DNA of 64,000 nucleotides, from positions 77,843 to 141,842 of the forward strand of contig CALFER010000059.1 of the NCBI GenBank assembly GCA_937951895.1, read 5' to 3'. Shown here one piece after another: positions 53,376-63,800 of the stretch (positions are counted from its first letter, which is position 1; every line of letters starts with the position of its first letter). The stretch is from an uncultured bacterium (lineage in GTDB: Bacteria; CSSED10-310; CALFER01). The notes under the pieces are model-generated. The model was not told the DNA's origin, searched no databases, and was given only the letters and a program-made list of their open reading frames with translations. Made by a program: the position numbers and the translations under genes.

Positions 53376-54440
53376 ATGAAACTGGAATATAATCTCAAGA
53401 AACTGTTCATGGACGCCCTGGCGCCTCAACCCGGAGAAAACGTCGTGTTCATCAACGATTTCCCGAAGGCTGCCGAGACTGCCAATGAGGGACATACACA
53501 CCGGCAGGAAATGACGCGGCTGTGGCATGAACAGATGGTCGAACTGGCCAGACTGGTCGGTTTCACGGTCGAACCGGTCGTGACGATCGATCTGCGGGAT
53601 CCGAATCCCGGAAAATTCGATGCGGACGGATTTGTCGGCGGGAAACCGATCGATCTGAAGGCGAAGATGGATGCATGGGGCGAAAAGGACATCGTGGTCG
53701 CGATCACCGGACCGTCGATCACCGGAGAACTCGTGCGCAGGCTGACCCAGAAATTCCGGTTTGCCTCGGCGCCGAACGTCCGGGTCGATTTCGAGGGGTT
53801 CAAGGCGGATTACTCGAAGATCCCCCTCCGGTTCGACATCCTGACGAACAAAATGGGGCGTGCGAGTTTCGCCGAGATGACATTCAGACTCGAGGGCTGT
53901 CAGTGGAAATGTACGCTGGACTTGCGGGGTCAGCGGTACATGTTCAAAGAAAACGGCGAAGCGCACCGGCCCGGTGACTTCATCAACCTGCCCTCCGGGT
54001 GTGCCAACGTCGGTCCGTATCCCGGCATTCCGGGTGACGTCCGCGGCAAGAGTCTGTCGGAAGGCGAGATTCCGGCGATCATCGAAGACGAACTCGTCAT
54101 CTTCTGCATCAAGGAAAACCGGATTGTCGAGATACTGGGTGATGGTCCCGAGGCGGAAAAGGCGCGCAAGCATGTTCTGGATCCCGCGCATCCCGAAGAA
54201 GCCGTCGTCACGAAACTGGGTCTGGGAGTCAACGACGAAGGCCGCTGCAACGGCACGCATGTCGGCAACGAAAAAACGATGGGCATGCACTGGGGCTATG
54301 GTCCGAAAAAACACTTCCCCGACACGATCTGGATGGAACACCCGATCCAGATGGACCTCGACTTCGTCTTCCCCGACGGGACGTACGAACCCATCTTCCG
54401 CAACAGCATGTATACCACGAACCTGGGAGAGTTGTTCTAG
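53376..54440 (+). CDS. M29 aminopeptidase-like protein
   Basis: 354 residues from the ATG at 53376, preceded by AAGGAGG. The fold signature of thermophilic aminopeptidases (AmpS/M29) is partly visible in the C-terminal half: SGCANVGPYP, IIEDELVIF, LGLGVNDEGRCNGTHVGNEKTMGMHWGYG and a final EHPIQMDLDF. In classical M29 enzymes the last motif contains His-x-Asp for metal binding; here the corresponding stretch is IQMD, so the metal site may be altered. Activity as a peptidase is uncertain; NicX-like ring-cleaving relatives also exist in this fold. It has its own promoter and a strong terminator, so it is probably monocistronic. Confidence 0.72.
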   Translation: MKLEYNLKKLFMDALAPQPGENVVFINDFPKAAETANEGHTHRQEMTRLWHEQMVELARLVGFTVEPVVTIDLRDPNPGKFDADGFVGGKPIDLKAKMDAWGEKDIVVAITGPSITGELVRRLTQKFRFASAPNVRVDFEGFKADYSKIPLRFDILTNKMGRASFAEMTFRLEGCQWKCTLDLRGQRYMFKENGEAHRPGDFINLPSGCANVGPYPGIPGDVRGKSLSEGEIPAIIEDELVIFCIKENRIVEILGDGPEAEKARKHVLDPAHPEEAVVTKLGLGVNDEGRCNGTHVGNEKTMGMHWGYGPKKHFPDTIWMEHPIQMDLDFVFPDGTYEPIFRNSMYTTNLGELF

Positions 54441-54501
54441 TCGTTACCTTTCGTCAAAGGGGTAGGGCAGCGAAGGGGGAACAGACCTCGTCGACTGTGT
54501 C

Positions 54502-54534
54502 GTATGGGCGGATCGCGATCCGCCCATACTTTTT
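54502..54534 (+). terminator. Perfect 28-base palindrome with T tract (terminator or REP-like element)
   Basis: GTATGGGCGGATCG is followed directly by its perfect reverse complement (54502-54529) and then five T (54530-54534). This can terminate the M29-like transcript. The extreme perfection suggests it may also be a copy of a dispersed palindromic repeat. Confidence 0.8.
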
Positions 54535-54583
54535 CCCCCTTCGCGTTTGACCCAGGCTTTTTTCCCCTTCGTGTTTGACCCAG
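54530..54583. repeat. Tandem pair of about 27-base repeats
   Basis: On the minus strand the unit CTGGGTCAAAC(A/G)CGAAGGGG followed by an A-rich stretch occurs twice in a row between the DHOD-like gene and the 28-base palindrome. The two copies differ at one or two positions. No coding sense is seen in this 181-base gap. Confidence 0.7.
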
Positions 54584-54621
54584 ACCCGCTTTACCTTGTA
54601 CCGCTCGTGCCCCGCCAACCT

Positions 54622-55608
54622 CTAGTCGAAGCCCAGTAACGCCTTGACGTACTGGGCCCGTTCGAACGCGTAGGGGTCCGTCGTGCGCTGGCGGCTCACC
54701 TTGCCCTGGAAGTCCCCGATCGAGCGGTAGCCCTTGACATTCATCCATTCGGTCAGGCCTTGGTTCAGCGTCGAGATGTGTTTGACGCCGTGCATGTAGA
54801 GCGTCGAGACGACCTGGACGGCGGAAGCGCCCGCGAGCAGTGCCTTGATGAGGCAGTCCGAGGTATGGATTCCGGTTGCGGCGCACAGGTCTGTTTTGGC
54901 GATGCCGTGCATCAGGCCGATCCAGCGCAGGGAATGTCCGATCTCCTCGTGAGCGCTCAGGACCATGCCGGTCGAGAGTTTTTCCGAGTGGATATCGATA
55001 TCCGGCTGGGCGAGACGATTGAAAAGCACCAGGGCGTTGGCACCGGCCTTTTCGAATTCGGCGGCGGCGTAAAGCGGTGCGGCAAAGTACGGACTCATCT
55101 TGATCGATATCGGGATCCGGACCCTGGAACGGATCTCATGGACGATCGACAGCATCGCTTTCATGACGTCGTGTCCCGAAAGGCCGGGATCGGTGATCAC
55201 CGAAAAGAGGTTCAGTTCGAGAGCATCGACGCCGGTATTTTCGAGTTGAACGGCGTATCGGGTCCATTCGCCCGTGCTGATGGCATTGAGGCTGGCGATG
55301 AGAGGCATTTTGACCGCTTTGCGCGCCTTTTCAACCCACAACAGATGTTCGCTCGGTCCCCCATGTTCGAATTTCGGGTGGAAGGACAGGGCTTCGCCGA
55401 TCATTTCAGCGTAATTATTCAATTCGGCGTCGAGTTTGACGCTTTCGAGCTGGATTTGTTCTTCGAAGAGGGACTTGATGACCAGCGCGCCGGCGCCGGC
55501 GGCTTCAGCCGCCTGGATCGCCTCGACCCGCTTGGACAGAGAACATGAACCCACGATGACCGGGCTGGTCAGTTTCAAACCCATATATGTCGTTGATAGA
55601 TTCGGCAC
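54622..55608 (-). CDS. Dihydroorotate dehydrogenase-like flavoprotein
   Basis: 328 residues from a GTG at 55608 with AAGGAG eight bases upstream; a TTG at 55626 would overlap that ribosome site. A TIM-barrel of the DHODH/dihydropyrimidine dehydrogenase class: LSTTYMGLKLTSPVIVGSCSLS at the start, GALVIKSLFEEQ, MPLIASLNAI, ALELNLFSV, PISIKMSPYF, ALVLFNRLAQPD and CAATGIHTSDCLIKALLAGASAVQVVSTLY in the FMN phosphate region. The N-S-x-Asn pattern of true PyrD is only partly present, and proteins like this are usually described as DHOD-like of unknown substrate. It is divergent from the FAD-oxidoreductase gene; the gap of 170 bases probably holds promoters for both but none is convincing. Confidence 0.85.
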   Translation of the reverse strand: MPNLSTTYMGLKLTSPVIVGSCSLSKRVEAIQAAEAAGAGALVIKSLFEEQIQLESVKLDAELNNYAEMIGEALSFHPKFEHGGPSEHLLWVEKARKAVKMPLIASLNAISTGEWTRYAVQLENTGVDALELNLFSVITDPGLSGHDVMKAMLSIVHEIRSRVRIPISIKMSPYFAAPLYAAAEFEKAGANALVLFNRLAQPDIDIHSEKLSTGMVLSAHEEIGHSLRWIGLMHGIAKTDLCAATGIHTSDCLIKALLAGASAVQVVSTLYMHGVKHISTLNQGLTEWMNVKGYRSIGDFQGKVSRQRTTDPYAFERAQYVKALLGFD

Positions 55609-55778
55609 GGTGAGGTCTCCTTTCAATCATTGGACGGATTCCGAGGCGTCACGTTACATGGGACAGCCTAATTGTTTCGGTCCGCAACGTCAAGTTTGCC
55701 GAACCTCATTCACCACTACCTATCATGCTGTTTTTGTGTTATACAGAAGCGCGGACCGGAGGGGAAAGGAACACGAGT

Positions 55779-57104
55779 ATGACACAATCCGGAAGAAATC
55801 TGAAAGTGGCGATCATCGGTGCCGGTATCTCGGGACTGGCCGCCGCCTGGGAGTTGTCTCAGGCCGGAGCCCATGTCGACGTGTACGAACGGGATTCCAC
55901 GCCGGGCGGCCTGGCGGGCTGGTTCGACATCGGCGGCGTCACACTCGAAAAATTCTACCACCACATCTATAACAAAGACACCGATCTCATCGGCCTCATC
56001 GACGAACTCGGCCTCGGAAAGAATCTCGTGTTCAAAGCCACCTCCACCGGTTGTTTTTACGTCAACCGGATCTACCGCCTGAGTTCCCCGATGGATCTCC
56101 TCCGCTACTCGCCCCTGCCGTTCCCCGACCGGATCCGCCTCGGCCTGATGGCCGTCCGCGCCCGATTCGTCAAGGACTGGCATCGTCTCGATTCGATCTC
56201 GGCGAAAGACTGGATCGTGGGCATGGCGGGCCGGAGCGTCTATGACATCGTCTGGGAACCCTTGTTCCGCTCGAAATTCGGACGCTATGCCGATGAGGTG
56301 TCCGCGGCGTGGCTCTGGAGCAAACTGGTGCAGCGCGGCGGGTCGCGCGGGAAGACCGGCGGCGAGGAACTGGGGTATTTCAAGGGCGGCTACGGCGTGC
56401 TCTTCAAGGAACTCGAACGCCAACTCCTGGCACGGTCCGTCCGGTTTCACTACGGCCAGCCTGTCGAGGCCATCGAGATTCATGACGGATCGGCCCGGGC
56501 GGTGAAGGCGGGATCTCAGACACATGAATTCGATGCTGTTCTGGCCACGGCTCAGGTGCCGGACTTCATCGGAACCCTGCCACCCGAAACCGATTCCTAC
56601 CGGAAGGATCTCGGCCGCATCGGCTTTCTCGGCAACGCCTGCCTCGTCATGGAACTCAATCACCGCCTGTCCGACACCTACTGGCTCAATATCACCGATT
56701 CCACCTGCCCGTTCGTCGGCGTCATCGAACAGACCAACCTGCTGGGAGAAGAAAACTATCGGAACCGGCATCTGGCTTACATCTCCCGATACATGGATAC
56801 CGACGATCCCCTCTATTCGCTTTCCGCAAACGACCTTTTCGAAACCTATCTCCCATACCTTCAGAAAATCTTTCCGGCATTCCGGCGCGACTGGGTGATC
56901 AATCTGTATCTATGGCATGAACCACACGCTCAAGCGATCGTTTCAATCAATTATCACGACAAGATCCCCGCGTCCCGGACACCGATCCGAAACCTCTATC
57001 TGTCGACCATGGCTCAGGTGTTTCCGGAAGACCGCCAGATGTCCAACGGGGTCAAGCTGGCGCGTGCCGCGGCGCGGCAGATCATCGAGGACGCCTCAAC
57101 ATGA
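55779..57104 (+). CDS. FAD-dependent amine-oxidase/phytoene-desaturase-like oxidoreductase
   Basis: 441 residues from the ATG at 55779, with AAAGGA upstream. The Rossmann FAD motif is VAIIGAGISGLAAAWELSQAG with the second part VYERDSTPGGLAG. The family of protoporphyrinogen-oxidase, phytoene-desaturase and HpnE-like proteins fits the pattern YFKGGYGVLFKELERQL, DAVLATAQVPDF and the C-terminal NLYLSTMAQVFPEDRQMSNGVK. Substrate may be a lipid, isoprenoid or sugar intermediate. It overlaps the next membrane-protein gene by four bases, suggesting both act on the same membrane substrate. Confidence 0.87.
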   Translation: MTQSGRNLKVAIIGAGISGLAAAWELSQAGAHVDVYERDSTPGGLAGWFDIGGVTLEKFYHHIYNKDTDLIGLIDELGLGKNLVFKATSTGCFYVNRIYRLSSPMDLLRYSPLPFPDRIRLGLMAVRARFVKDWHRLDSISAKDWIVGMAGRSVYDIVWEPLFRSKFGRYADEVSAAWLWSKLVQRGGSRGKTGGEELGYFKGGYGVLFKELERQLLARSVRFHYGQPVEAIEIHDGSARAVKAGSQTHEFDAVLATAQVPDFIGTLPPETDSYRKDLGRIGFLGNACLVMELNHRLSDTYWLNITDSTCPFVGVIEQTNLLGEENYRNRHLAYISRYMDTDDPLYSLSANDLFETYLPYLQKIFPAFRRDWVINLYLWHEPHAQAIVSINYHDKIPASRTPIRNLYLSTMAQVFPEDRQMSNGVKLARAAARQIIEDAST

Positions 57105-57541
57105 AACTGATCCGCGTCTTCGAGCGCGCCATTGTGGTGGTGCTGATCGCATTGATGATGCTGGTCATCTTTCTTTCAACGGTTGAACTCGGTTACCTGG
57201 TCATCACCGATATCCTCTCTTCACCCAACTATCTGATCGGGATCACGGAACTCCTCAAAATATTCGGTTTCTTTCTGCTCGTTCTGATCGGCATCGAGTT
57301 GCTTGGAACCATCGAGGCTTATTTCGAGGAGCATGCGATACACGACGAGGTCGTACTGATCGTCGCCATCATCGCGGTGGCTCGAAAAGTCATCGTTCTG
57401 GATCTCGAAAAGTACACCAGCGACACGTTGTTTGCCATTGCAGCCATCCTCCTTGCTCTCTCGCTCGGATACTTTCTCGTCAAACGCGCCCGGATCAGCC
57501 GAAACGTCTCCGTGAAACCCGACCGGGATACCGGAGTCTAA
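57101..57541 (+). CDS. PsiE-like small membrane protein
   Basis: 146 residues with four hydrophobic helices and the PsiE (phosphate-starvation-inducible E) pattern: IVVVLIALMMLVIFLSTVELG, LLKIFGFFLLVLIGIELLGTIEAY, HDEVVLIVAIIAVARKVIVLD and a final helix. The function of PsiE proteins is unknown. It starts four bases before the end of the FAD oxidoreductase gene and is followed after 21 bases by a methyltransferase, so the three form an operon. Confidence 0.85.
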   Translation: MKLIRVFERAIVVVLIALMMLVIFLSTVELGYLVITDILSSPNYLIGITELLKIFGFFLLVLIGIELLGTIEAYFEEHAIHDEVVLIVAIIAVARKVIVLDLEKYTSDTLFAIAAILLALSLGYFLVKRARISRNVSVKPDRDTGV

Positions 57542-57562
57542 GTTTTTCGGAGGCTAGACGCG

Positions 57563-58231
57563 ATGAACAGTCTGGAACAGACCATTCGGGATTGCCGCCC
57601 CCAGTCCATGCTGGATATGGGATGCGGGTGCGGAGCGTTCACGGTCGAAATTGCCGATGCGGCGGAAACGATCACGGGAATCGATCCGTTCGAAGGCATC
57701 GTGAAGCGGGGCAGGCGGGAAAACCCGGCGCCGAACATCCGGTATTTGTGCATGGATGGTCGGAGTATGGGTTTTTCCGACGCCCGGTTCGATCTGGTTT
57801 TCGCACGCTATTCCCTGCATCACATGACGCGATGGGAGGGGGCGGTTCACGAGATGCTGCGGGTGAGTCGCCGGCATGTGATTCTGGCCGAGCCGTTCGA
57901 TGATGACCGGAGCGAGGCCAAACGCAATACGCTCAGGCTCTGGGGTGACATGCTCGAATTGCAGCGCGAGATCGGGCATCCGCATTATCCGCACATGACG
58001 GTCGACGCGATGGAGCGATTCGTGAGGAGTCTGAACCGGCCGTATCGGAAGATGATCGATTGGATCGATGATCTCAGGTCGTGTGAGGAGTTCTTTGCCG
58101 GATTCCGGGTATTTGCGGAGCGGAGTGAGCGGCGGGGTGAGTGGATGGATCGGATCGAAGGGCTGGAGCGTGAGATGCAGGGGGCGGAGATGAGTGTCCA
58201 CGACCGGATGGTGTTTCTCATAGAGAAGTAG
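57563..58231 (+). CDS. Class I SAM-dependent methyltransferase
   Basis: 222 residues. Motif I is MLDMGCGCGAFTVEI, motif II ITGIDPF, then VLARYSLHHM-like FDLVFARYSLHHMTRW as in Methyltransf_11 proteins, with HVILAEPF after it. The C-terminal half is helical and may bind the substrate. GGAGG is 10 bases before the ATG. It is the third gene of the group with the FAD oxidoreductase and the PsiE-like protein, so it may methylate the product of that oxidoreductase. Target unknown; it differs from the methyltransferase at 9161-9955. Confidence 0.87.
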   Translation: MNSLEQTIRDCRPQSMLDMGCGCGAFTVEIADAAETITGIDPFEGIVKRGRRENPAPNIRYLCMDGRSMGFSDARFDLVFARYSLHHMTRWEGAVHEMLRVSRRHVILAEPFDDDRSEAKRNTLRLWGDMLELQREIGHPHYPHMTVDAMERFVRSLNRPYRKMIDWIDDLRSCEEFFAGFRVFAERSERRGEWMDRIEGLEREMQGAEMSVHDRMVFLIEK

Positions 58232-58292
58232 ATCGAGTGCCCGGCAGGGAATGATCCGGGATTCCGGTGAAGGGTCCAGAAAAGAAGGCGGG

Positions 58293-59726
58293 ATGAAAAC
58301 ACATATTACATGGGTGATCTGGATGGTGTTCGTTGGGGTGCCGGTGATTGCGGGAGACACAACCCCGGCCGTATCGTCCGATCTTGAGGATTTGACGGGC
58401 GTTTCCGCTGAGCGTCTCGGGAGCCTGACGTTATCCGAGATCATCGGTCTGGCGCTTGAAAACAATCCCGCGACGCGGGCTTCGTGGAATGATGCCAAGG
58501 CAGCGGCGGCGCGGCATCGGATGGAAACGGCCGATTACTGGCCGTCTCTGACCGCGGATGTGAACGCGCAGCGCAGCCGGGCGCTGTCCTCGCCGGACCG
58601 GCCGACAACCCCTCAGAATACATGGTCCGCGGCTGCCGGACTGTCGTGGCTGCTGGTTGATTTCGGCGGTCGCGAGGGTGCCGTGGCGCGGACGGACCAG
58701 TTGCGGATCGCGGCGGAGCTGACGCATGAAGGCAATATCCAGGATATCATTCTGCAGGTGGCGACCGCATATTTCCGTTACATGTCGATGAAGGCGCTGC
58801 GGGATGCCGAGCGGATCAATTCGGCCGAGGCCGAGGCGAATCTGGAGGCGGCCAGGCGGCGGCACGGGGTCGGTCTGGCGACGATCGCGGATGTGTTGCA
58901 GGCCGAGGCGGCCGAGTCCCGGGCGCGACTCAATCTGCAGCGCATCGAAGGCGAGTTGCAGATCACACGCGGTGCTCTGGCGCTGTCCATGGGACTGCCG
59001 GCCAACATTCCCTACGACATCGAGGCATTTCCGGGAGACATCGATATGGACCAGGTGCTGCTCACCGTCGATCAGTACATCGCGGAAGCGCTGGAAAAAC
59101 GGCCGGATTTCGCGGCGGCGAAGGCGCGCGTCGAGGCTGCGGGGCAGAATGTGCGCGAGGTGCGGGCCAAGGGATTGCCGTCGATAAAGCTGACGGGCAG
59201 CATGGGCCGGATGTACTATCCCGATCTCGATGCGGTCGACGACAATTATTCGGATTATTATTCCGGAGGACTGTCCCTGCATGTGCCTCTGTTCACAGGC
59301 TTTTCATCGCTCTATGAAACCCGTCAGGCACAACGTCAGGTCGATGCGGAAACGGCGCGCAGGGATCAGCTTGAGCAGCGGATCGTGTTTCAGGTCTTCA
59401 GCGCATATTACAGTCTGCAGACCGCCTCACAACAGGTGAAAACATCGAGGGATCTGCTCACGAGCGCCTCCAAATCCGAGGAAGTCTCGCTCGCACGCTA
59501 TAAAGAAGGCGTCGGCACGATCATCGATCTGCTGTCGGCCCAGAGCGTGCTGGCGGATGCCCGATCGCAGGACGTCCAGTCGAGGTGGGCGTGGTTCACC
59601 GCCCTGGCACAGCTCATTCACGATACCGGATCCATGCGCGCAGAGTTCGGAAAGGAAATCGTTACAGGAATCGAACCGTCGGCCCGGCCGTTCCCTCAGA
59701 GGAGTTCATCGAATGAATTGGAATAG
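58293..59726 (+). CDS. TolC family outer membrane efflux protein
   Basis: 477 residues from the ATG at 58293, chosen because a signal peptide (VIWMVFVGVPVIAG) starts here; AAGG lies upstream. Two OEP repeats are visible: LSEIIGLALENNPATRASWNDAKAA and LEKRPDFAAAKARVEAAGQNVREV, with ADVNAQRS-like beta strands and YKEGVGTIIDLLSAQSVLADARSQ near the C-terminus. The protein forms the trimeric channel through the outer membrane for the adaptor and RND pump encoded next. Its last 14 bases overlap the adaptor gene. Confidence 0.93.
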   Translation: MKTHITWVIWMVFVGVPVIAGDTTPAVSSDLEDLTGVSAERLGSLTLSEIIGLALENNPATRASWNDAKAAAARHRMETADYWPSLTADVNAQRSRALSSPDRPTTPQNTWSAAAGLSWLLVDFGGREGAVARTDQLRIAAELTHEGNIQDIILQVATAYFRYMSMKALRDAERINSAEAEANLEAARRRHGVGLATIADVLQAEAAESRARLNLQRIEGELQITRGALALSMGLPANIPYDIEAFPGDIDMDQVLLTVDQYIAEALEKRPDFAAAKARVEAAGQNVREVRAKGLPSIKLTGSMGRMYYPDLDAVDDNYSDYYSGGLSLHVPLFTGFSSLYETRQAQRQVDAETARRDQLEQRIVFQVFSAYYSLQTASQQVKTSRDLLTSASKSEEVSLARYKEGVGTIIDLLSAQSVLADARSQDVQSRWAWFTALAQLIHDTGSMRAEFGKEIVTGIEPSARPFPQRSSSNELE

Positions 59727-60858
59727 AAACAGTCGTCTGGAGCGCGCTGCGGGCGGGTTGGCTGCCGCGGCGCTTGTGATCATGATCGGTTGGACGGGAT
59801 GCGGCAGGGATGCCTCCGGGGGCATGGCGCCGGCCGGAGCAAGAGGCGCTCAGGCGGCGGCCCCGGTGCGCGCCGGAGTGGTCGAAACACGGGAGGTGCC
59901 GATCGACATTCATGCGGTCGGGAACGTCGAGGCCTACCGGACCGTGTCGATCCGGTCGCTGGTCGCCGGCGCGCTGTCCCGGATCGCTTTCCGGGAAGGC
60001 GATTTCGTGCAGGAGGGGCAGTTGCTCTTTGAGATCGACCCGAGACCGTTTGAAGCGGATATGAAACGCGCGCAGGCGTCGCTCGAGAAGAACCGGGCGC
60101 AACTGAAAAACGCCGAAACACAACTCAAGCGCTACGAAGATCTCGTGGAAAAGGACTTCGTCACCAAGGCGCAATATGATGAGGTGAAAACATCCGTCGA
60201 CGTGCTGCGATCGTCCGTCAAAGCGGATGAGCAGGCCGTCGAGAACGCGAGGCTGCAGCTCGAACACGCCGGTATCCGGGCGCCGATATCGGGTAAAACC
60301 GGCGCGCTGGCCTTCCATCAGGGCGATGTCATCAAAGCGAACGATTCGGTCGCGCTGGTCACCATCAACCAGATCCAGCCCGTGCTGGCCGCCTTTACTG
60401 TGCCGGGCAACCAGTTTCCTGAAATCCGACGTTCCATGGATACAGAAAAAGAACTCATGGTGAACGCCCGACCGTCGGGATCGACCGGCGAGTCCATCCC
60501 GGGGAAACTCGAATTCGTGGACAACACGATCGACCAGACGACCGGCATGATCCTGCTCAAGGCGCGCTTCGACAACGCCGATCAGGCTTTGTGGCCGGGA
60601 CAGTTTGTCGAGATCGCCCTGACGATCGGCACGCTCGACGATGCCCTGGTCGTTCCGAGTGCGGCGGTGCAGATCGGGCAGGAAGGATCCTTCGTATTCG
60701 TGATCCGTGAGGACAGCACCGTCGAGAAGAAAGTCGTGACGGTCTCGCGAACGGTGAATGGGTTTACAGTGGTCGAGAACAGCCTGAAGGCGGGTGATCG
60801 GATCGTCACAGAGGGTCAGTTGCGTCTCGTCGATGGCTCGAAAGTGGACGTCCTATGA
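59713..60858 (+). CDS. RND efflux periplasmic adaptor (HlyD/MFP family), probable lipoprotein
   Basis: 381 residues from the ATG at 59713 with AGAGGAGTT upstream; longer frames run inside tolC. A lipobox-like Cys (IGWTGC) near residue 30 suggests attachment to the inner membrane. Domains in order: beta-barrel start (REVPIDIHAVGNVEAYRTVSIRS), lipoyl half, coiled-coil hairpin (about 100-175, FEADMKRAQASLEKNRAQLKN), second lipoyl half with APISGKTGAL, beta-barrel and membrane-proximal domain. It bridges the TolC-like channel and the RND permease. It overlaps both neighbours (14 and 4 bases). Confidence 0.94.
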   Translation: MNWNRNSRLERAAGGLAAAALVIMIGWTGCGRDASGGMAPAGARGAQAAAPVRAGVVETREVPIDIHAVGNVEAYRTVSIRSLVAGALSRIAFREGDFVQEGQLLFEIDPRPFEADMKRAQASLEKNRAQLKNAETQLKRYEDLVEKDFVTKAQYDEVKTSVDVLRSSVKADEQAVENARLQLEHAGIRAPISGKTGALAFHQGDVIKANDSVALVTINQIQPVLAAFTVPGNQFPEIRRSMDTEKELMVNARPSGSTGESIPGKLEFVDNTIDQTTGMILLKARFDNADQALWPGQFVEIALTIGTLDDALVVPSAAVQIGQEGSFVFVIREDSTVEKKVVTVSRTVNGFTVVENSLKAGDRIVTEGQLRLVDGSKVDVL

Positions 60859-63800
60859 GAATCTTCATTGAACGTCCCGTCATGACGACGCTTGTCATGG
60901 CGGCGATTCTGATTTTCGGATGGATTTCGTATCAGAAGCTGCCGGTGAGCGATCTGCCGAACGTGGATTTTCCGACCATCGTCGTCACGGCGTCGTTGCC
61001 GGGGGCGAGTCCCGAGACCATGGCGTCATCGGTCGCGACACCGCTCGAAAAGCAGTTCACGACGATTTCGGGTCTCGATTCGATGACCTCGACCAGCGCT
61101 CAGGGCGTCTCGCAGATCACCCTCCAGTTTTCGCTCAAACGAGATATCGACGCGGCGGCTCAGGATGTGCAGAGTGCGATTGCGGCGGTGCAGCGACAGC
61201 TCCCGAAAGATATGCCGAGTCCCCCCTCCTATCAGAAAGTCAATCCGGCCGATCAGCCGATTCTGTTCATCGCGCTGACGTCCGAGTCGCTGCCGTTGTC
61301 GGCGTTGAACGAATACGGCGAGACCATGCTTGCGCAGAGAATTTCGACGATCAACGGCGTTGCGCAGGTGCAGGTCTACGGGGCGCAGAAGTATGCCGTC
61401 CGGATCCAGCTCGATCCGCGTGAACTCGTGACGCGCGGCATCGGAATCGATCAGGTTGTGACGGCCGTGCAGGAGAACAACACGAATCTGCCGACCGGAA
61501 CATTATGGGGCACGTCGAAAGCGTTGACCATTCAGACCAACGGGCAGCTCGAGTCGGCGCAGGAATACCGGCCGATCGTGGTGACCTATCGCAACGGATC
61601 CCCGGTGCGTCTGGAAGAACTCGGGCGAGTGGTCGACAGCGTGCAGAACAACAAGGTGGCGAGCTGGTTCCGGGACAAGCGGGCGATCATGCTCGCGGTC
61701 CAGCGGCAGCCCGGGACGAATACCGTCGAGGTGGCCCGTGCTGTCAAGGCGCTGCTCCCGTCATTTGAAAAACAGTTGCCGGCGTCCGTATCGCTCAGCC
61801 TGATGTTCGACCGGTCGGAATCGATCAACGAGTCGGTGACGGATGTCAAATACACCCTGCTGCTCACACTTGTCCTGGTGGTGCTCGTGATCTTCCTGTT
61901 TCTGCGCAGCACCGCCGCGACGGTGATTCCGAGTCTGTCGCTGCCGATGTCGATCATCGGGACGTTTTCGGTGATGTATCTGTTGAATTTCAACATCGAC
62001 AATCTGTCGCTGATGGCGCTGACCCTGGCTGTCGGGTTCGTGGTGGACGACGCCATCGTCATGCTCGAAAACATCTACCGGCATCTCGAAATGGGCAAAA
62101 AGCCGTTCCAGGCGGCGGTCGACGGCGCGAAGGAAGTGGGATTCACCATCGTGTCGATGACGCTGTCCCTGACGGCCGTGTTCATCCCGCTTCTGTTCAT
62201 GGGCGGCATCATCGGGAGACTCTTCAGCGAATTTGCGGTGACCATCACCGTGGCGATTCTGGCATCCGGCGTCGTGTCTCTGACGCTGACACCGATGATG
62301 GCGAGTCGTTTTCTGAAGCCGCATCATGAGATCAAGCGGGGACGGTTTTACTATGCGACCGAGAAAATTTTCGATCGGGCGCTGGCGTTTTACGATCGGA
62401 CGCTGGCCTGGTCGATGCGGCATCGTTTCTACATGCTCGTGTTTTCCGTCGGCATTCTGGTCGGGACGGTTGTGTTGTTTCGATGGATCCCCAAGGGGTT
62501 CATGCCGAGCGAGGACAATTCGTTTCTGTTCGGGACGACGGAGGCCGCCGAGGGCATTTCGTTCGATGCCATGATCGCGAATCAGCAGCAGGTCGCGGCG
62601 ATCATCCATGCGGATCCGAATATCGAGTCGTTCATGTCGGCTGTGACGTCGGGCGGCATGGGGTCGGCGGCGAATCAGGGCCGTGTGTTTCTGAAATTGA
62701 AGCCGAGGCATGACAGGGACATGTCTGCGGATGAAATCCTGCAGTCGTTCAGGAAAAAACTCGCGATGATTCCCGGGATGAAGGTATATCTGGTCAATCC
62801 TCCGTCGATCAATATGGGGGGGCGCTTCACGACATCGCAGTATCAGTACACCCTGCAGTCGACGGATCTCGATATTCTGTATGCATCCGCGCCGAAACTC
62901 GAACAGACGCTCAAGGCGATGCCCGAGCTGCAGGATGTGAATACCGATCTGAAGCTGACGAATCCGGAGATTGCGATTCATATTGACCGGGACCGCGCGG
63001 CGTCTCTCGGTGTATCGCCCGTGAAGATACAGGACATGCTCTACGGTGCGTTCGGCGCGCGGCAGATATCGACCATTCTGGCACCGAACAATCAGTATCA
63101 GGTCATCATGGAGCTGCTTCCGGAGTTTCAGAAGGACACCAGTGCGCTGCAGTTGCTGCATATCCGGTCGAAGACGGGCGAACTCGTGCCGCTCAGCGCA
63201 GTGGCATCGATCGGTGAGAGTCATGGGCCGTTGTCGATCAATCATTCCGGGCAGTTACCGTCCGTGACGTTATCGTTCAATCTCAGGCCGGGCGTGTCAC
63301 TCAGTGAGGCCGTCGCGCTGGTGGACCGGGCGGCGCGGGAGACGTTGCCGGATACGATCACGACGAATTTTTCGGGGACGGCGCAGGCATTCAAGTCGTC
63401 GCAGGCCGATCTGAAAATTCTGCTCATACTGGCGATCGTCGTCATCTACATTATTCTCGGGATCCTGTATGAAAGTTACATTCATCCCCTCACCATCCTG
63501 TCCGGGCTGCCGTTTGCGGGGTTCGGTGCGTTACTGACGCTGTTGATATTCGGGGTTGATCTCAATTTTTACAGTTTTGTCGGGATCATCATGCTGATCG
63601 GCGTGGTGAAGAAGAATGCGATCATGATGATCGATTTTGCGCTCGATGCGCAGCGCAACGAGAACATGCATCCGCGGGAGGCGATCTTGAAGGCGTGCAG
63701 TGTGCGGTTCCGGCCGATCATGATGACGACGATGGCGGCGTTTTTCGGGACGCTTCCGATTGCGCTGGGTTTGGGGGCCGGGGCGGAGTCGCGGCGGCCG

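Noticed and set aside
61761..63245. Minus-strand open frame (494 codons) opposite the RND permease
   Set aside because: Low-complexity Arg/His-rich translation, no ribosome site, antisense to a well-conserved gene.
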